Below, in pieces: positions 1 through 9,760 of a stretch of DNA of 64,000 bases. A program made the translations under genes and the position numbers. The notes beneath the pieces were generated by a model that was not told where the DNA came from, did not search any database, and worked only from the letters and a program-made list of their open reading frames with translations. Within the stretch, counting starts at the first letter, position 1, and each line of letters opens with the position of its first letter. This DNA is from Flavivirga abyssicola (GTDB taxonomy: Bacteria > Bacteroidota > Bacteroidia > Flavobacteriales > Flavobacteriaceae), in the NCBI RefSeq assembly GCF_030540775.2, contig NZ_CP141266.1, positions 1,165,001-1,229,000 of the forward strand, in the 5' to 3' direction.

Positions 1-2582
1 TTAATTTCGTTGAGTTTCATGAGCGCTTCCACCGGTGTAAGTGTATCAATATCAGTACATAATATTTCTTCCTTAATATTTTCCAATAACGGATCATCTA
101 AATTGAAAAAACTTAACTGCATCTCGTCTTCTATGGATTTAACCTTATCTGTTAACTCTTCACTAGAATGAGACTTCTCTAATTTCTTCAAAATTTTATT
201 TGCGCGACGCAATACCTGTTGTGGCATGCCTGCCATTTTAGCTACATGAATCCCAAAACTATGCTCACTACCACCTTCAACCAGCTTTCTTAAAAAAAGC
301 ACATGGTCTTTCAATTCTTTAACCGATACGTTGAAATTTTTAATACGATCAAATGTTTCGGTCATTTCATTTAACTCATGGTAATGTGTTGCGAACAACG
401 TTTTTGGTTTCGCAGGATGTTCATGCAAATATTCACTAATTGCCCAAGCTATTGAAATACCATCATAGGTACTCGTTCCACGCCCTATTTCATCAAGTAA
501 CACCAAACTTCTGTCTGATATATTATTAAGAATAGAAGCTGTTTCATTCATTTCTACCATGAAAGTCGATTCTCCCATAGAGATATTATCACTCGCCCCA
601 ACTCTGGTAAAAATCTTATCTACTAAACCAATACGCGCTTCATTGGCAGGTACAAAGCTACCTATTTGGGCTAAAAGCACAATTAATGCTGTTTGGCGTA
701 AAATAGCCGACTTACCAGACATGTTAGGTCCCGTAATCATAATAATCTGCTGAGTCGCCCTATCTAAAAATACATCGTTGGCTATATAGGCTTCCCCGAT
801 AGGCAATTGCTTTTCTATGACTGGATGACGACCATCTTTAATCACTAAATCAAAAGAATCATCAATAACAGGATATATATAGTTGTTGTCTTTTGCCAGT
901 TGAGAAAATCCACATAAACAATCTAACTGCCCTACTAAATAAGCATTTTGCTGCACTACTTTTATATATAGGTTCATCCAGCTAACCAATTCTGCAAATA
1001 GCTGTTGCTCTATAGCCTGAATTCTATCCTCTGCACCTAATATTTTTGCTTCATATTCTTTAAGTTCCTCTGTAATGTACCTTTCCGCACTTACTAAAGT
1101 TTGTTTTCTAATCCAGTCCTCAGGTACTTTATCTTTATGTGTATTACGTACTTCAATATAATACCCAAACACATTGTTTGAGGCTATTTTAAGAGACGTA
1201 ATGCCAGTACGTTCACTTTCACGCTCCAGCATATTATCTAAATAATCTTTTCCCGATTTAGACAAATCTCTCAATTCATCTAATTCCGATGAGAAACCAG
1301 AAGCAATACTATTTCCTTTTAATACATTTACGGGAGCATCTTCATTGAGCGTTTCTTTAATTTTTTCACGAAGCACGTCACAACCTTGAAGATTATCTCC
1401 AATAGCCTTAAGCGATTCATTTTCGCAATTTGACGCCAACGATTTTATAGGCACAATAGCCTCCAAAGAGTTCTTAAGCTGAATAACTTCTCGCGGATTT
1501 ACCTTACCCGTTGCTATTTTAGAAATGAGTCGCTCTAAATCGCCAATATGTTTAATATGACTTTGAATTTCTTGAAGTACAGTATGTTCCTGAGTTAAAA
1601 AACTAACGACTTCATGACGCTGCTTGATCTTTTCAACATTTTTTAAAGGCAAGGCCAGCCAACGCTTCAATAACCTTCCGCCCATAGGTGAAATGGTTTT
1701 ATCAATCACATTTAAAAGGGTAACAGCATTATTATTAGTCGAATTATAAAGTTCTAAATTCCTAATGGTGAATTTATCCATCCATACATATTCGTCTTCT
1801 GCTATTCTGGAAATAGAGGTAATATGTTGTAGTTTGTTATGCTGCGTTTCCGATAAATAATGGAGAATAGACCCAGATGCAATAATACCTTCGTACAAAT
1901 CTTCAATACCAAAACCTTTTAGTGTTTTAGTATCGAAATGCTTTATTAGTGTTTCATAGGCATAATCGGTTTGATAGATCCAATCTTCCATATAAAATGT
2001 ATGGAAATCGTCTCCAAACGTTTCGTTAAACGTGGTCCGTTTTTTCTTGGAGACCAAGACTTCACTAGGTCTGAAATTCTGCAACAATTTATCTATGTAC
2101 TCTGCATTACCTTGTGAGGTTAAGAACTCCCCAGTAGAAATATCTAAAAACGAAATGCCTATATATTTTTTATCAAAATAAACCGAACACAAAAAGTTAT
2201 TGGATTTTGATACTAAAACCTCATCATTCAATGCAACCCCTGGAGTAACCAACTCGGTCACACCACGCTTTACAATCGTTTTGGTCTGTTTAGGATCTTC
2301 TAACTGATCACAAATGGCAACACGTTCGCCTGCCTTGACCAATTTAGGTAAATACGTGTTTAACGAATGGTGCGGAAAACCAGCTAATTCGGTTTCACTT
2401 TCACTACCTGCACCACGTTTGGTTAGAATAATACCTAATATACCTGCCGTTTTAACAGCATCTTCTCCAAAAGTTTCATAAAAATCGCCAACACGAAACA
2501 ATAGTAAAGCATCTGGATACTTTGCCTTAATCGTATTGTATTGTTTCATTAAAGGCGTCTCTTTTTTTGATTTTTTCTTCAT
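1..2582 (-). CDS. mutS: DNA mismatch repair protein MutS (3' end cut by window edge)
   Basis: Mismatch-recognition ATPase of methyl-independent mismatch repair. The reading frame runs unbroken for 860 codons from the ATG at 2582 to the left edge, where it stops two bases into a codon after MKLNEI, so only a few residues are missing. The N-terminal domain carries the mismatch-contacting Phe-X-Glu ([11 protein letters not shown], about residue 40). Walker A is GPNMSGKS (about residue 615), Walker B is in [12 protein letters not shown], and ATHYHEL follows. The HPHEM-like long C-terminal helices typical of MutS1 are consistent with the length. MutS2 is excluded because there is no Smr domain and the mismatch domain is present. 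It is divergent from the methylase gene at 2915. Confidence 0.97.
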   Translation of the reverse strand, partial: MKKKSKKETPLMKQYNTIKAKYPDALLLFRVGDFYETFGEDAVKTAGILGIILTKRGAGSESETELAGFPHHSLNTYLPKLVKAGERVAICDQLEDPKQTKTIVKRGVTELVTPGVALNDEVLVSKSNNFLCSVYFDKKYIGISFLDISTGEFLTSQGNAEYIDKLLQNFRPSEVLVSKKKRTTFNETFGDDFHTFYMEDWIYQTDYAYETLIKHFDTKTLKGFGIEDLYEGIIASGSILHYLSETQHNKLQHITSISRIAEDEYVWMDKFTIRNLELYNSTNNNAVTLLNVIDKTISPMGGRLLKRWLALPLKNVEKIKQRHEVVSFLTQEHTVLQEIQSHIKHIGDLERLISKIATGKVNPREVIQLKNSLEAIVPIKSLASNCENESLKAIGDNLQGCDVLREKIKETLNEDAPVNVLKGNSIASGFSSELDELRDLSKSGKDYLDNMLERESERTGITSLKIASNNVFGYYIEVRNTHKDKVPEDWIRKQTLVSAERYITEELKEYEAKILGAEDRIQAIEQQLFAELVSWMNLYIKVVQQNAYLVGQLDCLCGFSQLAKDNNYIYPVIDDSFDLVIKDGRHPVIEKQLPIGEAYIANDVFLDRATQQIIMITGPNMSGKSAILRQTALIVLLAQIGSFVPANEARIGLVDKIFTRVGASDNISMGESTFMVEMNETASILNNISDRSLVLLDEIGRGTSTYDGISIAWAISEYLHEHPAKPKTLFATHYHELNEMTETFDRIKNFNVSVKELKDHVLFLRKLVEGGSEHSFGIHVAKMAGMPQQVLRRANKILKKLEKSHSSEELTDKVKSIEDEMQLSFFNLDDPLLENIKEEILCTDIDTLTPVEALMKLNEI

Positions 2583-2914
2583 TTAATCTTTTTTTCATTT
2601 CCGCGAAGACAGAAATCTACCAATGGTAAAATGGTTTTTAAGTGTTATTTTTGCAGATATTGTAAGATTGCTAATGTAGTATTATTTTGATTTTTTTTAA
2701 AATTGAAACATTAGAAGTTATCTACAATTATGGTAAGATTTTAACAATGACTGTCATTCTGAACATTATCGAAAACAAAATATATTTTATTTAAAGATAC
2801 ATAGTGAAGTTAAGGAAGAATCTTTAATTTAACAGATTGCCACGTCCTTAGTCCTCGTAGTGACATAAACGATAAGGTCTTCGCCTATGCGGAAATGAAA
2901 GAAAACAATTTTTA
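2583..2914. repeat. Intergenic region with REP-like palindromic repeat fragments
   Basis: No gene is seen in this 332-base gap. At 2595-2618 lies one copy of a dispersed palindrome (arms ATTTC-GC / GC-GAAAT around CTTC), and at 2878-2899 a related degenerate copy (CTTCGCCTATGCGGAAATGA). Between them, about 2832-2866, is a second common flavobacterial motif (GATTGCCACG ... TCCTCGTAGTGACA). Relatives of the first palindrome occur at 20616-20643 and 25776-25797 and around the IS element. Confidence 0.6.
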
Positions 2915-3445
2915 ATGCGCAAACTAAAAAATAGTGAATTAAACCGATTGAGTGTCGATGATTTTAAATCGGTAAAAAAAACACCGATCATTATTGTCCT
3001 AGATAACATTAGAAGTCTTAATAATATCGGTTCTGTTTTTAGAACCAGTGATGCCTTTTTAATTGAAAAAATCTATCTCTGTGGCATCACAGCTAAACCA
3101 CCTCATAAAGACATTCATAAAACCGCTTTGGGCAGTACCGATACGGTAGATTGGGAATATGTTGACGATACGATGGATTTAGTTGAAACATTACAAGCTA
3201 AAAACATAAAAATATGTGCTATTGAACAAGCTGAAAACGCTACTATGTTAAATGACTTTAAACCTAAAGCTAACACGACTTACGCTCTAATTTTTGGCAA
3301 TGAAGTAAAAGGAGTTGCTCAAAATGTGGTTAGTGCCAGCGATACTGTTATTGAGATTCCACAGTTTGGGACTAAACACTCATTAAATATTTCTGTAAGT
3401 TGTGGCGTTGTGGTTTGGGATGTGTTCTCTAAGTTGAATAACTAA
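2915..3445 (+). CDS. SpoU/TrmH-family RNA 2'-O-methyltransferase
   Basis: SPOUT-fold RNA ribose methyltransferase, 176 aa, a minimal version without an N-terminal RNA-binding extension. The three family motifs are visible: NIGSVFRTSDAF (motif 1, about 33-44), IFGNEVKGV (motif 2, about 125-133) and the knot motif IPQFGTKHSLNISVS (motif 3, about 149-163). Members methylate tRNA (TrmH/TrmL) or 23S rRNA (RlmB); the length fits a tRNA methylase, but the substrate cannot be read from sequence. It stands alone, divergent from mutS. A 33-bp piece of its 3' end (3379-3411) recurs at 6079-6111. Confidence 0.9.
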   Translation: MRKLKNSELNRLSVDDFKSVKKTPIIIVLDNIRSLNNIGSVFRTSDAFLIEKIYLCGITAKPPHKDIHKTALGSTDTVDWEYVDDTMDLVETLQAKNIKICAIEQAENATMLNDFKPKANTTYALIFGNEVKGVAQNVVSASDTVIEIPQFGTKHSLNISVSCGVVVWDVFSKLNN

Positions 3446-3583
3446 TAGAACACTATTGAGCTAAAATCCAGATATTTTGTTTGACACCAAATAAACATAA
3501 AACGATGAGCCTTATAATTCGTTTCTATCATACTCATCTTTAACTAATTTTAATCACAAAATTCACACAAGAATTTTCAATGA

Positions 3584-4906
3584 TTAATTGTTAGTTATTT
3601 TTGAACCATTGCTCATTGCCATTATTTTGTTTTTAAGCAATCTATAATCTGGTCTTTTACCATTGTCTAAATCAATGAATAATTCAGAAGGATTAGTTTT
3701 AGAGTATATATTAAAAAAAGAAGGGTTTTTGTACCAACTTTCTAAACGTTCATTGTTATTGTTGAAGTTTAAAAAAACAGTCCCATTACAATTGTTGAAA
3801 TATGTATTTTCAAATTGTATCCTTGCCAAACTAGCATCATTAATTTTGGTGTTTTCACCAAGTATTACTGCTTTATTAAAACCAGATATCACACTTCTGT
3901 CGATTTTAAAATTCGTGTTTTCACCTATATATATAGATTCCTTTATCAGACCTACTTCAATTTCATAATCTAAGTTTTTAGTTTCAGTTAAAAGTGTCAT
4001 GTTTTTTGCTATCACTACTGTATTTTGTTTAGTAAAATCGACCTCTTTAACACTATTGTAAGAGACTGCGTTAATACATCTAGATTCACCGGATGATATA
4101 TAAGGCGACCGAACAGCCAATGAGTTATTTATATGACACACTGCTCCATAGCTAAAACTATAATCATTTCCATTAGATTTATATGAAACCATTTTATCCA
4201 TGTTAACTTCTCCTCCAATAACGTTAAAGGAGTTGCCCGCAGAATAGCTTACCATGACATTATTTATTGTAGTTTTTGCCCCTAATCCACCTAACAATAA
4301 AGCATTGGAAACATTAGACCTTTTCGTTTTTCCTCCTGCATATTCCACTCTTACATATGATATATATCCGGAGTTGTCTTTTAGGCCTTCTCCTCCAAAA
4401 TTTGTGTATTTATAGTTTGAGGCTTCAATTTTTGCATAAAAAGAAGTTCCAGAACTTTTCTCCAATTTGTTAGTATGCCCATCTCCAAGTATTATTATAC
4501 CTCCCCAATCTCCTGCTTTTTTGGTGGTTTTATTTGAAGTGAAAACAATAGGATCGGTTGAAGTCCCTTCAGCTATTATAGCAGCTCCTACAGTGATAGT
4601 AAGCGTTGCTTTCGATTGGGAATCTCCCATAATCACTGTTCCCGGTTCTATACTAAGAATGGCATTATTTGTAACAAAAACATTTCCTAACAACAAATAA
4701 GTATGCGCTTTATAAAGTGTTGTATCTTCTGTTATATTGCCACTCAATATATGAGTGCTTTCTCCATAATCTACTGTACTGGGGTTAAATTCTGTCCAGC
4801 CATTGAGCCAATTATCAGCCCCCATTATACCTCTTTCTTGTTGAGCACTAACACTTACAGAAACGACTGTTAGCAACCATATTATTTTAGTGAAATTTTT
4901 CATCAT
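3584..4906 (-). CDS. Secreted parallel beta-helix-like protein
   Basis: A 440-aa exported protein with a signal peptide (MMKNFTKIIWLLTVVSVSVSA, cut before QQ). The body reads like a right-handed beta-helix: repeated short strands such as GNVFVTNNAILSIEPGTVIMG, followed by the conserved patch PIVFTSNKTTKKAGDWGGIIILGDG. Bacteroidota proteins with this DWGGI/LG patch are surface or periplasmic proteins often mislabelled 'multidrug transporter'; no transport function is supported. No T9SS C-terminal sorting domain or lipobox is seen. It lies downstream of the 4955-5833 gene, 48 bp away on the same strand, and the pair is probably co-transcribed. The role is unknown. Confidence 0.75.
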   Translation of the reverse strand: MMKNFTKIIWLLTVVSVSVSAQQERGIMGADNWLNGWTEFNPSTVDYGESTHILSGNITEDTTLYKAHTYLLLGNVFVTNNAILSIEPGTVIMGDSQSKATLTITVGAAIIAEGTSTDPIVFTSNKTTKKAGDWGGIIILGDGHTNKLEKSSGTSFYAKIEASNYKYTNFGGEGLKDNSGYISYVRVEYAGGKTKRSNVSNALLLGGLGAKTTINNVMVSYSAGNSFNVIGGEVNMDKMVSYKSNGNDYSFSYGAVCHINNSLAVRSPYISSGESRCINAVSYNSVKEVDFTKQNTVVIAKNMTLLTETKNLDYEIEVGLIKESIYIGENTNFKIDRSVISGFNKAVILGENTKINDASLARIQFENTYFNNCNGTVFLNFNNNNERLESWYKNPSFFNIYSKTNPSELFIDLDNGKRPDYRLLKNKIMAMSNGSKITNN

Positions 4907-4954
4907 ACATATTTATTATTAAAATAGTTCTTTATTGGACTTCATAGAACCTTC

Positions 4955-5833
4955 TTAACTTTTAACAGAAAAGCCGTTTAAAAAACTATTATCCACCAAA
5001 TACATTTCTTTAGTTCGGTTATTTTGAATTAACACGCGTTCTTCTTTAGTGTATAATTTCTCTTTAGCTATACGTAAATTTAAAACCGTGTTTTTTGATA
5101 TTAATTGATCCTTCAAAAACCTATTGGTTGGTCTGTTTAATACAAAATATTCGCCTAAAACCGAGAAATCTCCTGTTATCTCTTCGGGAGGTACTATGTT
5201 ATTTTGTAACGCATAACCCTTTTTATTTTTTAGGTTTTTAATATCTTTTGTTTTCTTAGTATTGGATAATTTCTCTCTTAAAGCGGCAATTAATTCATAA
5301 GTAGGTTTTTCCGGAACTTTAATTTTATTATCTAATTTCAATAAAATCTTGTTTAAATGCGCTTTCATATTCTCAGGATTTAAACTAAGAAGTAAAAATC
5401 CAGCCTTCATACCTTTATTTATGTAGTTATCGGAATAAAAAAGATCTTTAATTTTATGTTTTGAAGCTAGAATTTGTGCTTCTTTTAAAAACGTTACTTT
5501 ATTTCTGAAAGACTTTCTTGAGCTGTTAAAAGCAAGGACTTTACTTTTAACAGTCGATATATCATTAAATCTATCAAGAGCCTTGTAATAATCTGCCGAT
5601 TTAGAAATACTATCGGTGATTACCTTTTCTAACTCACTTTTTAATTTAGTATATTCTGGATTTAATGATGCCTCTGTTTTTAAACAAGAGACAACATAAA
5701 TTTCTGAAGTAGATTGTCCTTTTAACGTTTGTTTCCTAGTGTTAAGTCTGTTAAATTCGTAGTGCTTTTCTTGAGCATACGTATTACAAACTGCTAAGAA
5801 TGTAAGAACCGACCATATGAAAATAGCTTTCAT
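4955..5833 (-). CDS. Secreted protein of unknown function
   Basis: A 292-aa protein with a clear signal peptide (MKAIFIWSVLTFLAVCNTYAQ). The mature part is charged, mostly helical by composition and rich in Lys. It contains LKNKKGYALQNNIVPPEEITGDFSVLGEYF, the second half of which resembles a short conserved patch, but I do not recognise a family. It is the first gene of a two-gene minus-strand unit with the beta-helix protein. The two genes may have entered together, because they lie between the trmH-like gene and a duplicated fragment of its 3' end. Confidence 0.65.
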   Translation of the reverse strand: MKAIFIWSVLTFLAVCNTYAQEKHYEFNRLNTRKQTLKGQSTSEIYVVSCLKTEASLNPEYTKLKSELEKVITDSISKSADYYKALDRFNDISTVKSKVLAFNSSRKSFRNKVTFLKEAQILASKHKIKDLFYSDNYINKGMKAGFLLLSLNPENMKAHLNKILLKLDNKIKVPEKPTYELIAALREKLSNTKKTKDIKNLKNKKGYALQNNIVPPEEITGDFSVLGEYFVLNRPTNRFLKDQLISKNTVLNLRIAKEKLYTKEERVLIQNNRTKEMYLVDNSFLNGFSVKS

Positions 5834-6124
5834 AAATTATAAATTAAATTTAATACAGTAAATGAGGGTGCTGTCAAATGTATATACTAACCTTCTATAG
5901 CCTCAAAAAAATTCGCTTAAATACAAGTTTTCTTGTTTAAACGGCTTCCGCCATAGCATTTAGTCATTAATAAATAAGGAGAATTATTATATCGTAAAAA
6001 AGAGATAAAACGATACTAATATTTAATTATTGCAGTAAATTTACATGATTAACAACTTTACAACAAGCAACATGCGTGCTCATTAAATATTTAGGTAAGT
6101 TGTGGCGTTGTTATTATTGAACGA
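5834..6124. other. Intergenic region with a hairpin and a fragment of the trmH-like gene
   Basis: No gene is seen. A near-palindrome at 5914-5943 (CGCTTAAATACAAG / CTTGTTTAAACG) could form a hairpin. At 6079-6111 is a 31/33-bp copy of the trmH-like 3' coding sequence from 3379-3411; its reading frame has an in-frame TAG (SLNI*VSCGVV), so it is a relic. Confidence 0.7.
6079..6111 (+). repeat. Duplicated fragment of the trmH-like gene 3' end
   Basis: 33 bases identical to 3379-3411 except for two adjacent substitutions (TCT to TAG). In trmH this stretch encodes the SLNISVSCGVV knot motif. It probably marks an old partial duplication or the far end of an insertion spanning about 3446-6078. Confidence 0.75.
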
Positions 6125-6553
6125 ATGAAAAACATAGAAATAAGAACAGATCCTAGAGTTGAATCGATTTTCAATAATTATCCTAATTCGGTTAGAAAGA
6201 AAATGACAAGCCTTCGGGAATTGATTATTGAAACCGCTAGTGACATAGAAGGTGTAACCGATCTGGAAGAAACGCTAAAATGGGGAGAACCAAGTTATCT
6301 AGCCAAAAAAGGCAGCACCATTAGAATAAATTGGAGCTCTAAAAACCCTAATCAATATGCCATGTATTTTCAATGCACTAGCAGATTGGTATCTACATTT
6401 AGAATCGTTTACAAAAGCGTTCTTGACTTTGAGGGAAAAAGGGCGATTGTTCTTCAACCAAAAGAAGATCTTCCTAAAGAAGCTTTAAAGAATTGCATTA
6501 CTGCTGCGTTGACATATCATAAAGTGAAGCATTTGCCTTTGTTGGGGATGTAA
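6125..6553 (+). CDS. DUF1801 domain protein
   Basis: A 142-aa cytosolic protein of the DUF1801/YdhG-like family. The typical N-terminal helix region is IFNNYPNSVRKKMTSLRELI, then the family signature LEETLKWGEPSYL (about 48-60), then IRINWSSKNPNQYAMYFQ and a C-terminal LTYHKVKHLPLLG. Some relatives bind iron or act as iron chaperones, but no metal ligands are obvious here, so I assign only the family. It starts just after the trmH fragment and is monocistronic. Confidence 0.85.
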   Translation: MKNIEIRTDPRVESIFNNYPNSVRKKMTSLRELIIETASDIEGVTDLEETLKWGEPSYLAKKGSTIRINWSSKNPNQYAMYFQCTSRLVSTFRIVYKSVLDFEGKRAIVLQPKEDLPKEALKNCITAALTYHKVKHLPLLGM

Positions 6554-6710
6554 AATGTAAAAACGGTCTCCTTATTTGTCATTCTTTATTTACAATTTGA
6601 TTTGATTCTAAACTTACAAAATTATAACTTCGCTTATCATGATCGATTATTAATATTGAGTATAATTCTAGGAAAACACCGAAAATCAGTCTATTACGAA
6701 AAGAATTATT

Positions 6711-6718
6711 TAACTTTG
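6711..6718 (+). promoter_or_regulatory. Candidate -7 promoter element (TAnnTTTG) for the DUF488 operon
   Basis: TAACTTTG matches the Bacteroidota -7 consensus TAnnTTTG exactly, 26 bp before the ATG at 6744. No clear TTG is seen at about -33. Confidence 0.5.
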
Positions 6719-6743
6719 TAATATTGAAAATAGAGCATAAAAT

Positions 6744-7385
6744 ATGAATCTAAAGGAAATATATACTGTAGGGCATTCTAATCATCAAATTGATTACTTT
6801 CTTGAATTATTGAAATTTAAAGAAATCACCTGTTTAATTGATGTTAGAAGCACCCCTGCAAGCAGTTATAGTCCACAATTTAACAAATTGCCTTTAAAAA
6901 ACTATTTAAAAAATAATGGCATTACTTATATGCATTTCAAAGATGAATTTGGTGCTAGACACGAACAAAAAAACGTTTTAGATGAAAACGGGCAAGTGAA
7001 TTTTGAGTTATTTAGAAAAACCAATGAATTTAAAAAAGGGGTAGAGAGAGTTGACAAAGGTTTTTCAAAAGGATATAAAATAGCTCTTATGTGTTCAGAG
7101 GGAAACCCTTTGGAATGTCATAGATTTTCTATGATATCAGTACACTTGAACAAAATAGGATACAATGTATATCACATTTTAAAAAATAAAGTTGTTAAAA
7201 CTCATGCACAACTTGAGCAGGAACTTTTAGAAAAATATCGAAAAAAACTACCATCACCCTCTCTCTTTGAACCAAACGTTAATGAAAGTCATATTATTAA
7301 AGAAGCTTATAGATTGCATAACAAAGAAATTGGTTGGATAACAAATAAGTTTAAAGAGTTTAGTAAAATTAGACAATATGGTTAA
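6744..7385 (+). CDS. DUF488 domain protein, long form
   Basis: A 213-aa DUF488 protein. The N-terminus has the family opening YTVGHSN and a DVRSTPASSYSPQFN segment; the C-terminal half has the conserved CSEGNPLECHR motif (about 114-124), a Cys/Glu/Cys-His-Arg cluster typical of the family. The extra C-terminal tail of about 65 residues is absent from the neighbouring paralogue. No enzymatic activity has been established for the family that I can name. It overlaps the next gene by 8 bp and heads a three-gene operon (6744-8464) ending in a dual-OB-like protein. The cassette-like context suggests a nucleic-acid or defence-related accessory module, which is inference only. Confidence 0.85.
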   Translation: MNLKEIYTVGHSNHQIDYFLELLKFKEITCLIDVRSTPASSYSPQFNKLPLKNYLKNNGITYMHFKDEFGARHEQKNVLDENGQVNFELFRKTNEFKKGVERVDKGFSKGYKIALMCSEGNPLECHRFSMISVHLNKIGYNVYHILKNKVVKTHAQLEQELLEKYRKKLPSPSLFEPNVNESHIIKEAYRLHNKEIGWITNKFKEFSKIRQYG

Positions 7386-7818
7386 ATTATATACAATAGG
7401 TTTCACAAAGAAAAATGCTGAAAAATTCTTTGATTTACTTAAATCGAATGAAGTAAATAAAATCGTTGACACAAGAATAAATAATACATCTCAATTATCT
7501 GGTTTTGCAAAAGGAAATGATTTAAAGTTTTTTGCAAAAGAACTTAATGATATAAACTATCAACATAATCTTGATTTTGCACCTACAAAAGAATTACTCT
7601 CTAAATACAGAAAGGGAGATATTACTTGGGAAAAATACGAACAAGAATATTTAGATTTATTGGATTTTCGAAAAATATCAAAAAAAACAGATATCAAAAA
7701 TTTACATAAAAATTGTCTCTTATGCAGTGAACATACAGCAGAAAAATGTCATCGAAGATTATTAGCTGAGTATTTTCAAGAAGTAAATAATGATGTTGAA
7801 ATAATTCACTTAACCTAA
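7378..7818 (+). CDS. DUF488 domain protein, short form
   Basis: A 146-aa second DUF488 copy, overlapping the first by 8 bp. It has the equivalent opening LYTIGFTKKNAEKF, then VDTRINNTSQLSGFAKGNDL, and the signature CLLCSEHTAEKCHRR (about 110-124), so the same Cys/Cys-His-Arg cluster is kept. The two copies are far diverged from each other, suggesting a fixed heteromeric pair rather than a recent duplication. The next gene starts 10 bp downstream. Confidence 0.85.
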   Translation: MVKLYTIGFTKKNAEKFFDLLKSNEVNKIVDTRINNTSQLSGFAKGNDLKFFAKELNDINYQHNLDFAPTKELLSKYRKGDITWEKYEQEYLDLLDFRKISKKTDIKNLHKNCLLCSEHTAEKCHRRLLAEYFQEVNNDVEIIHLT

Positions 7819-7828
7819 AACACATTTT

Positions 7829-8464
7829 ATGAAACTACTCTGTCTAGCTAATTCTTATAAAGAAAGAGGAAGATGTATTGCTGGAATATTGTTAGATGAT
7901 AACAACAAACCGATTTTAAAAAACAATAAAGCTATATGGATAAGACCAGTTTGTAAAGCGGACCACGGGCAAGTACCTAATTCTTTATGTGAAAAAATTC
8001 TTCCATTAGATATTATTGAAATCAATGGAACTAATAAAGTAGGGAGCGGATATCAATCAGAAAATACAAGTTTTGATGAGAACGAAATATTAACTATTGG
8101 AAAAGCAAACAAAAACATACTGAATAATTTATATAGTGGAACAAATTTAATTTTTGGTAATCGGGGAAAAGCACTTCCTGAAGATACAATTAAAACACTT
8201 GACCACTCTTTAATTTTAGTTAATTTAACTGAATTTAAAATAGTTGAAAAGGAATATGAAGACAGAAAAAAACCGCAGATTAGACTTAATTTTTCTTATA
8301 ATAATAACTCTTATGACTTTCCTATAACTGACCCTGTTTTTTTAGACAATTACAATAACAACAAAACAATTCTTAAAAATAAAAATAATATTGACGTTGT
8401 TTTGTCTTTAGGAGTACCTTTTAATGATTGGTATTATAAATTGGTAGCAACGATTATCCACTAA
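7829..8464 (+). CDS. Dual OB-fold-like domain protein in the DUF488 operon
   Basis: A 211-aa protein. The N-terminus (MKLLCLANSYKERGRCIAGILL) followed by WIRPVCKADHGQVPNS, and the later segment LILVNLTEFKI, match my memory of the 'dual OB domain' family that travels with DUF488 genes; I cannot confirm this by search. It has no signal peptide or membrane segments and is strand-rich. It is the last gene of the 6744-8464 operon, and its position suggests it supplies a binding module to the two DUF488 proteins. The convergent FolK-dNK gene ends 39 bp away. Confidence 0.6.
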   Translation: MKLLCLANSYKERGRCIAGILLDDNNKPILKNNKAIWIRPVCKADHGQVPNSLCEKILPLDIIEINGTNKVGSGYQSENTSFDENEILTIGKANKNILNNLYSGTNLIFGNRGKALPEDTIKTLDHSLILVNLTEFKIVEKEYEDRKKPQIRLNFSYNNNSYDFPITDPVFLDNYNNNKTILKNKNNIDVVLSLGVPFNDWYYKLVATIIH

Positions 8465-8503
8465 TTAAAAACGATGCCCAAAACGTGAAGCGCAACTAAA
8501 AAA

Positions 8504-9646
8504 TCACTTCCCACAAATCTCTCCCAAAATCCACAAATAATCCAGTCTATTTTCAACAAAATCCTTATCCGAAACATCAATGATTTTCACATTAAAATCA
8601 GGTTGCGACTTTAAAAAATCGAGATACCCCGCATTAATCTTTTCTAAATAGTCATTTTCAATATTTTGTTCATAATCACGGCCACGTTTTTTAATATTTT
8701 CTTGTAAACGCTCAGTATTCTGATATAAATAGACATACAAATCGGGTTTTGATATCTCTTTGTACATTAAATGAAATAATTTTCTGTACAATTTAAACTC
8801 ATCTTCCTGCAATGTAATTTTTGAAAAAATAAGTGATTTAAACACGTCGTAATCACTTACAATAAAATCTTTAAACAAATCTAACTGAGATAAATCATCC
8901 GATATTTGTTGATAGCGATCTGCTAAAAAAGACATTTCTAAAGGAAAGGAATAGCGCGTAGCGTCTTCATAAAATTTAGGCAAAAACGGATTATCAGCAA
9001 AACGCTCTAAAATAAGTTTCGCATTAAAATCGTGCGCTATTTTATTTGCCAAACTGGTTTTACCAGCACCAATATTACCTTCAATAGCAATATAATTATA
9101 CTTAGAGAAGTCAAAAGCTTTTCTTGGGTTTTTCAACCAAATATTAATAGGCTCTAAAACACTTTCGTCTCCACATTCTTCTAACAAAACTGATACTTGT
9201 TTATCTAATTTTGGGTGTTTTATTTTAGATGCTATATCATGAAGTGGTAATAATACAAACCTTCGTTTTTCCATTTCTGGATGTGGTACTTGAAGTGTAT
9301 TGGATTCAATAATACTATCTTCAGCAAAAACAATATCTAAATCTATAATACGGGCCTCATAACCTTCAGAGTTTTTCCTAGTACGCCCTAAATCAGTTTC
9401 AATAGTTAATAAAACCTGAAGTAATTTTTGAGGATCTAAATAACTTTCTAAAACCAGACAAGCATTAAAAAAATCATCACTTTCGAATCCAAAAGCAGGC
9501 GACTTATATACTTTAGAAATCAGTTTTATATTACCTGCTCTCACATGTATTAAATCAACTGCATTTTGGAGGTTTTTAAGTTTATCTCCTTTATTACTTC
9601 CTAAAGCGATATGAAATGTCGTTGGTTTTATCATAAGTATTGGCAA
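8504..9646 (-). CDS. folK: Fused HPPK (FolK) and deoxynucleoside kinase
   Basis: A bifunctional protein, 380 aa. Residues about 10-165 are 6-hydroxymethyl-7,8-dihydropterin pyrophosphokinase of folate synthesis (HIALGSNKGDKL, then FFNACLVLES, then the catalytic-core segment RIIDLDIVFAED and VPHPEM). Residues about 180-380 are a deoxynucleoside kinase: P-loop IEGNIGAGKTSL, ERF motif (ILERFADNPFL), DRYQQ, and a lid region with KKRGRDYEQN. The first half supplies folate, the second salvages deoxynucleosides to dNMPs; both meet in thymidylate metabolism. The fusion is known in Bacteroidota, so it is not a frameshift artefact. An alternative start at Met5 is possible. Confidence 0.92.
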   Translation of the reverse strand: MPILMIKPTTFHIALGSNKGDKLKNLQNAVDLIHVRAGNIKLISKVYKSPAFGFESDDFFNACLVLESYLDPQKLLQVLLTIETDLGRTRKNSEGYEARIIDLDIVFAEDSIIESNTLQVPHPEMEKRRFVLLPLHDIASKIKHPKLDKQVSVLLEECGDESVLEPINIWLKNPRKAFDFSKYNYIAIEGNIGAGKTSLANKIAHDFNAKLILERFADNPFLPKFYEDATRYSFPLEMSFLADRYQQISDDLSQLDLFKDFIVSDYDVFKSLIFSKITLQEDEFKLYRKLFHLMYKEISKPDLYVYLYQNTERLQENIKKRGRDYEQNIENDYLEKINAGYLDFLKSQPDFNVKIIDVSDKDFVENRLDYLWILGEICGK

Positions 9647-9760
9647 AATAACTAAAACAATTTTTATTCGTTTATATTTACGAGACGTATTTATTCACAA
9701 ATTACCTCGAAACACTTCTAAAGTTTCTAAATACTCAAATAGACATGAACTTAGTTAATA

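Noticed and set aside
3584-4906. 'Multidrug transporter' annotation
   Set aside because: The protein is a secreted beta-helix without membrane spans.
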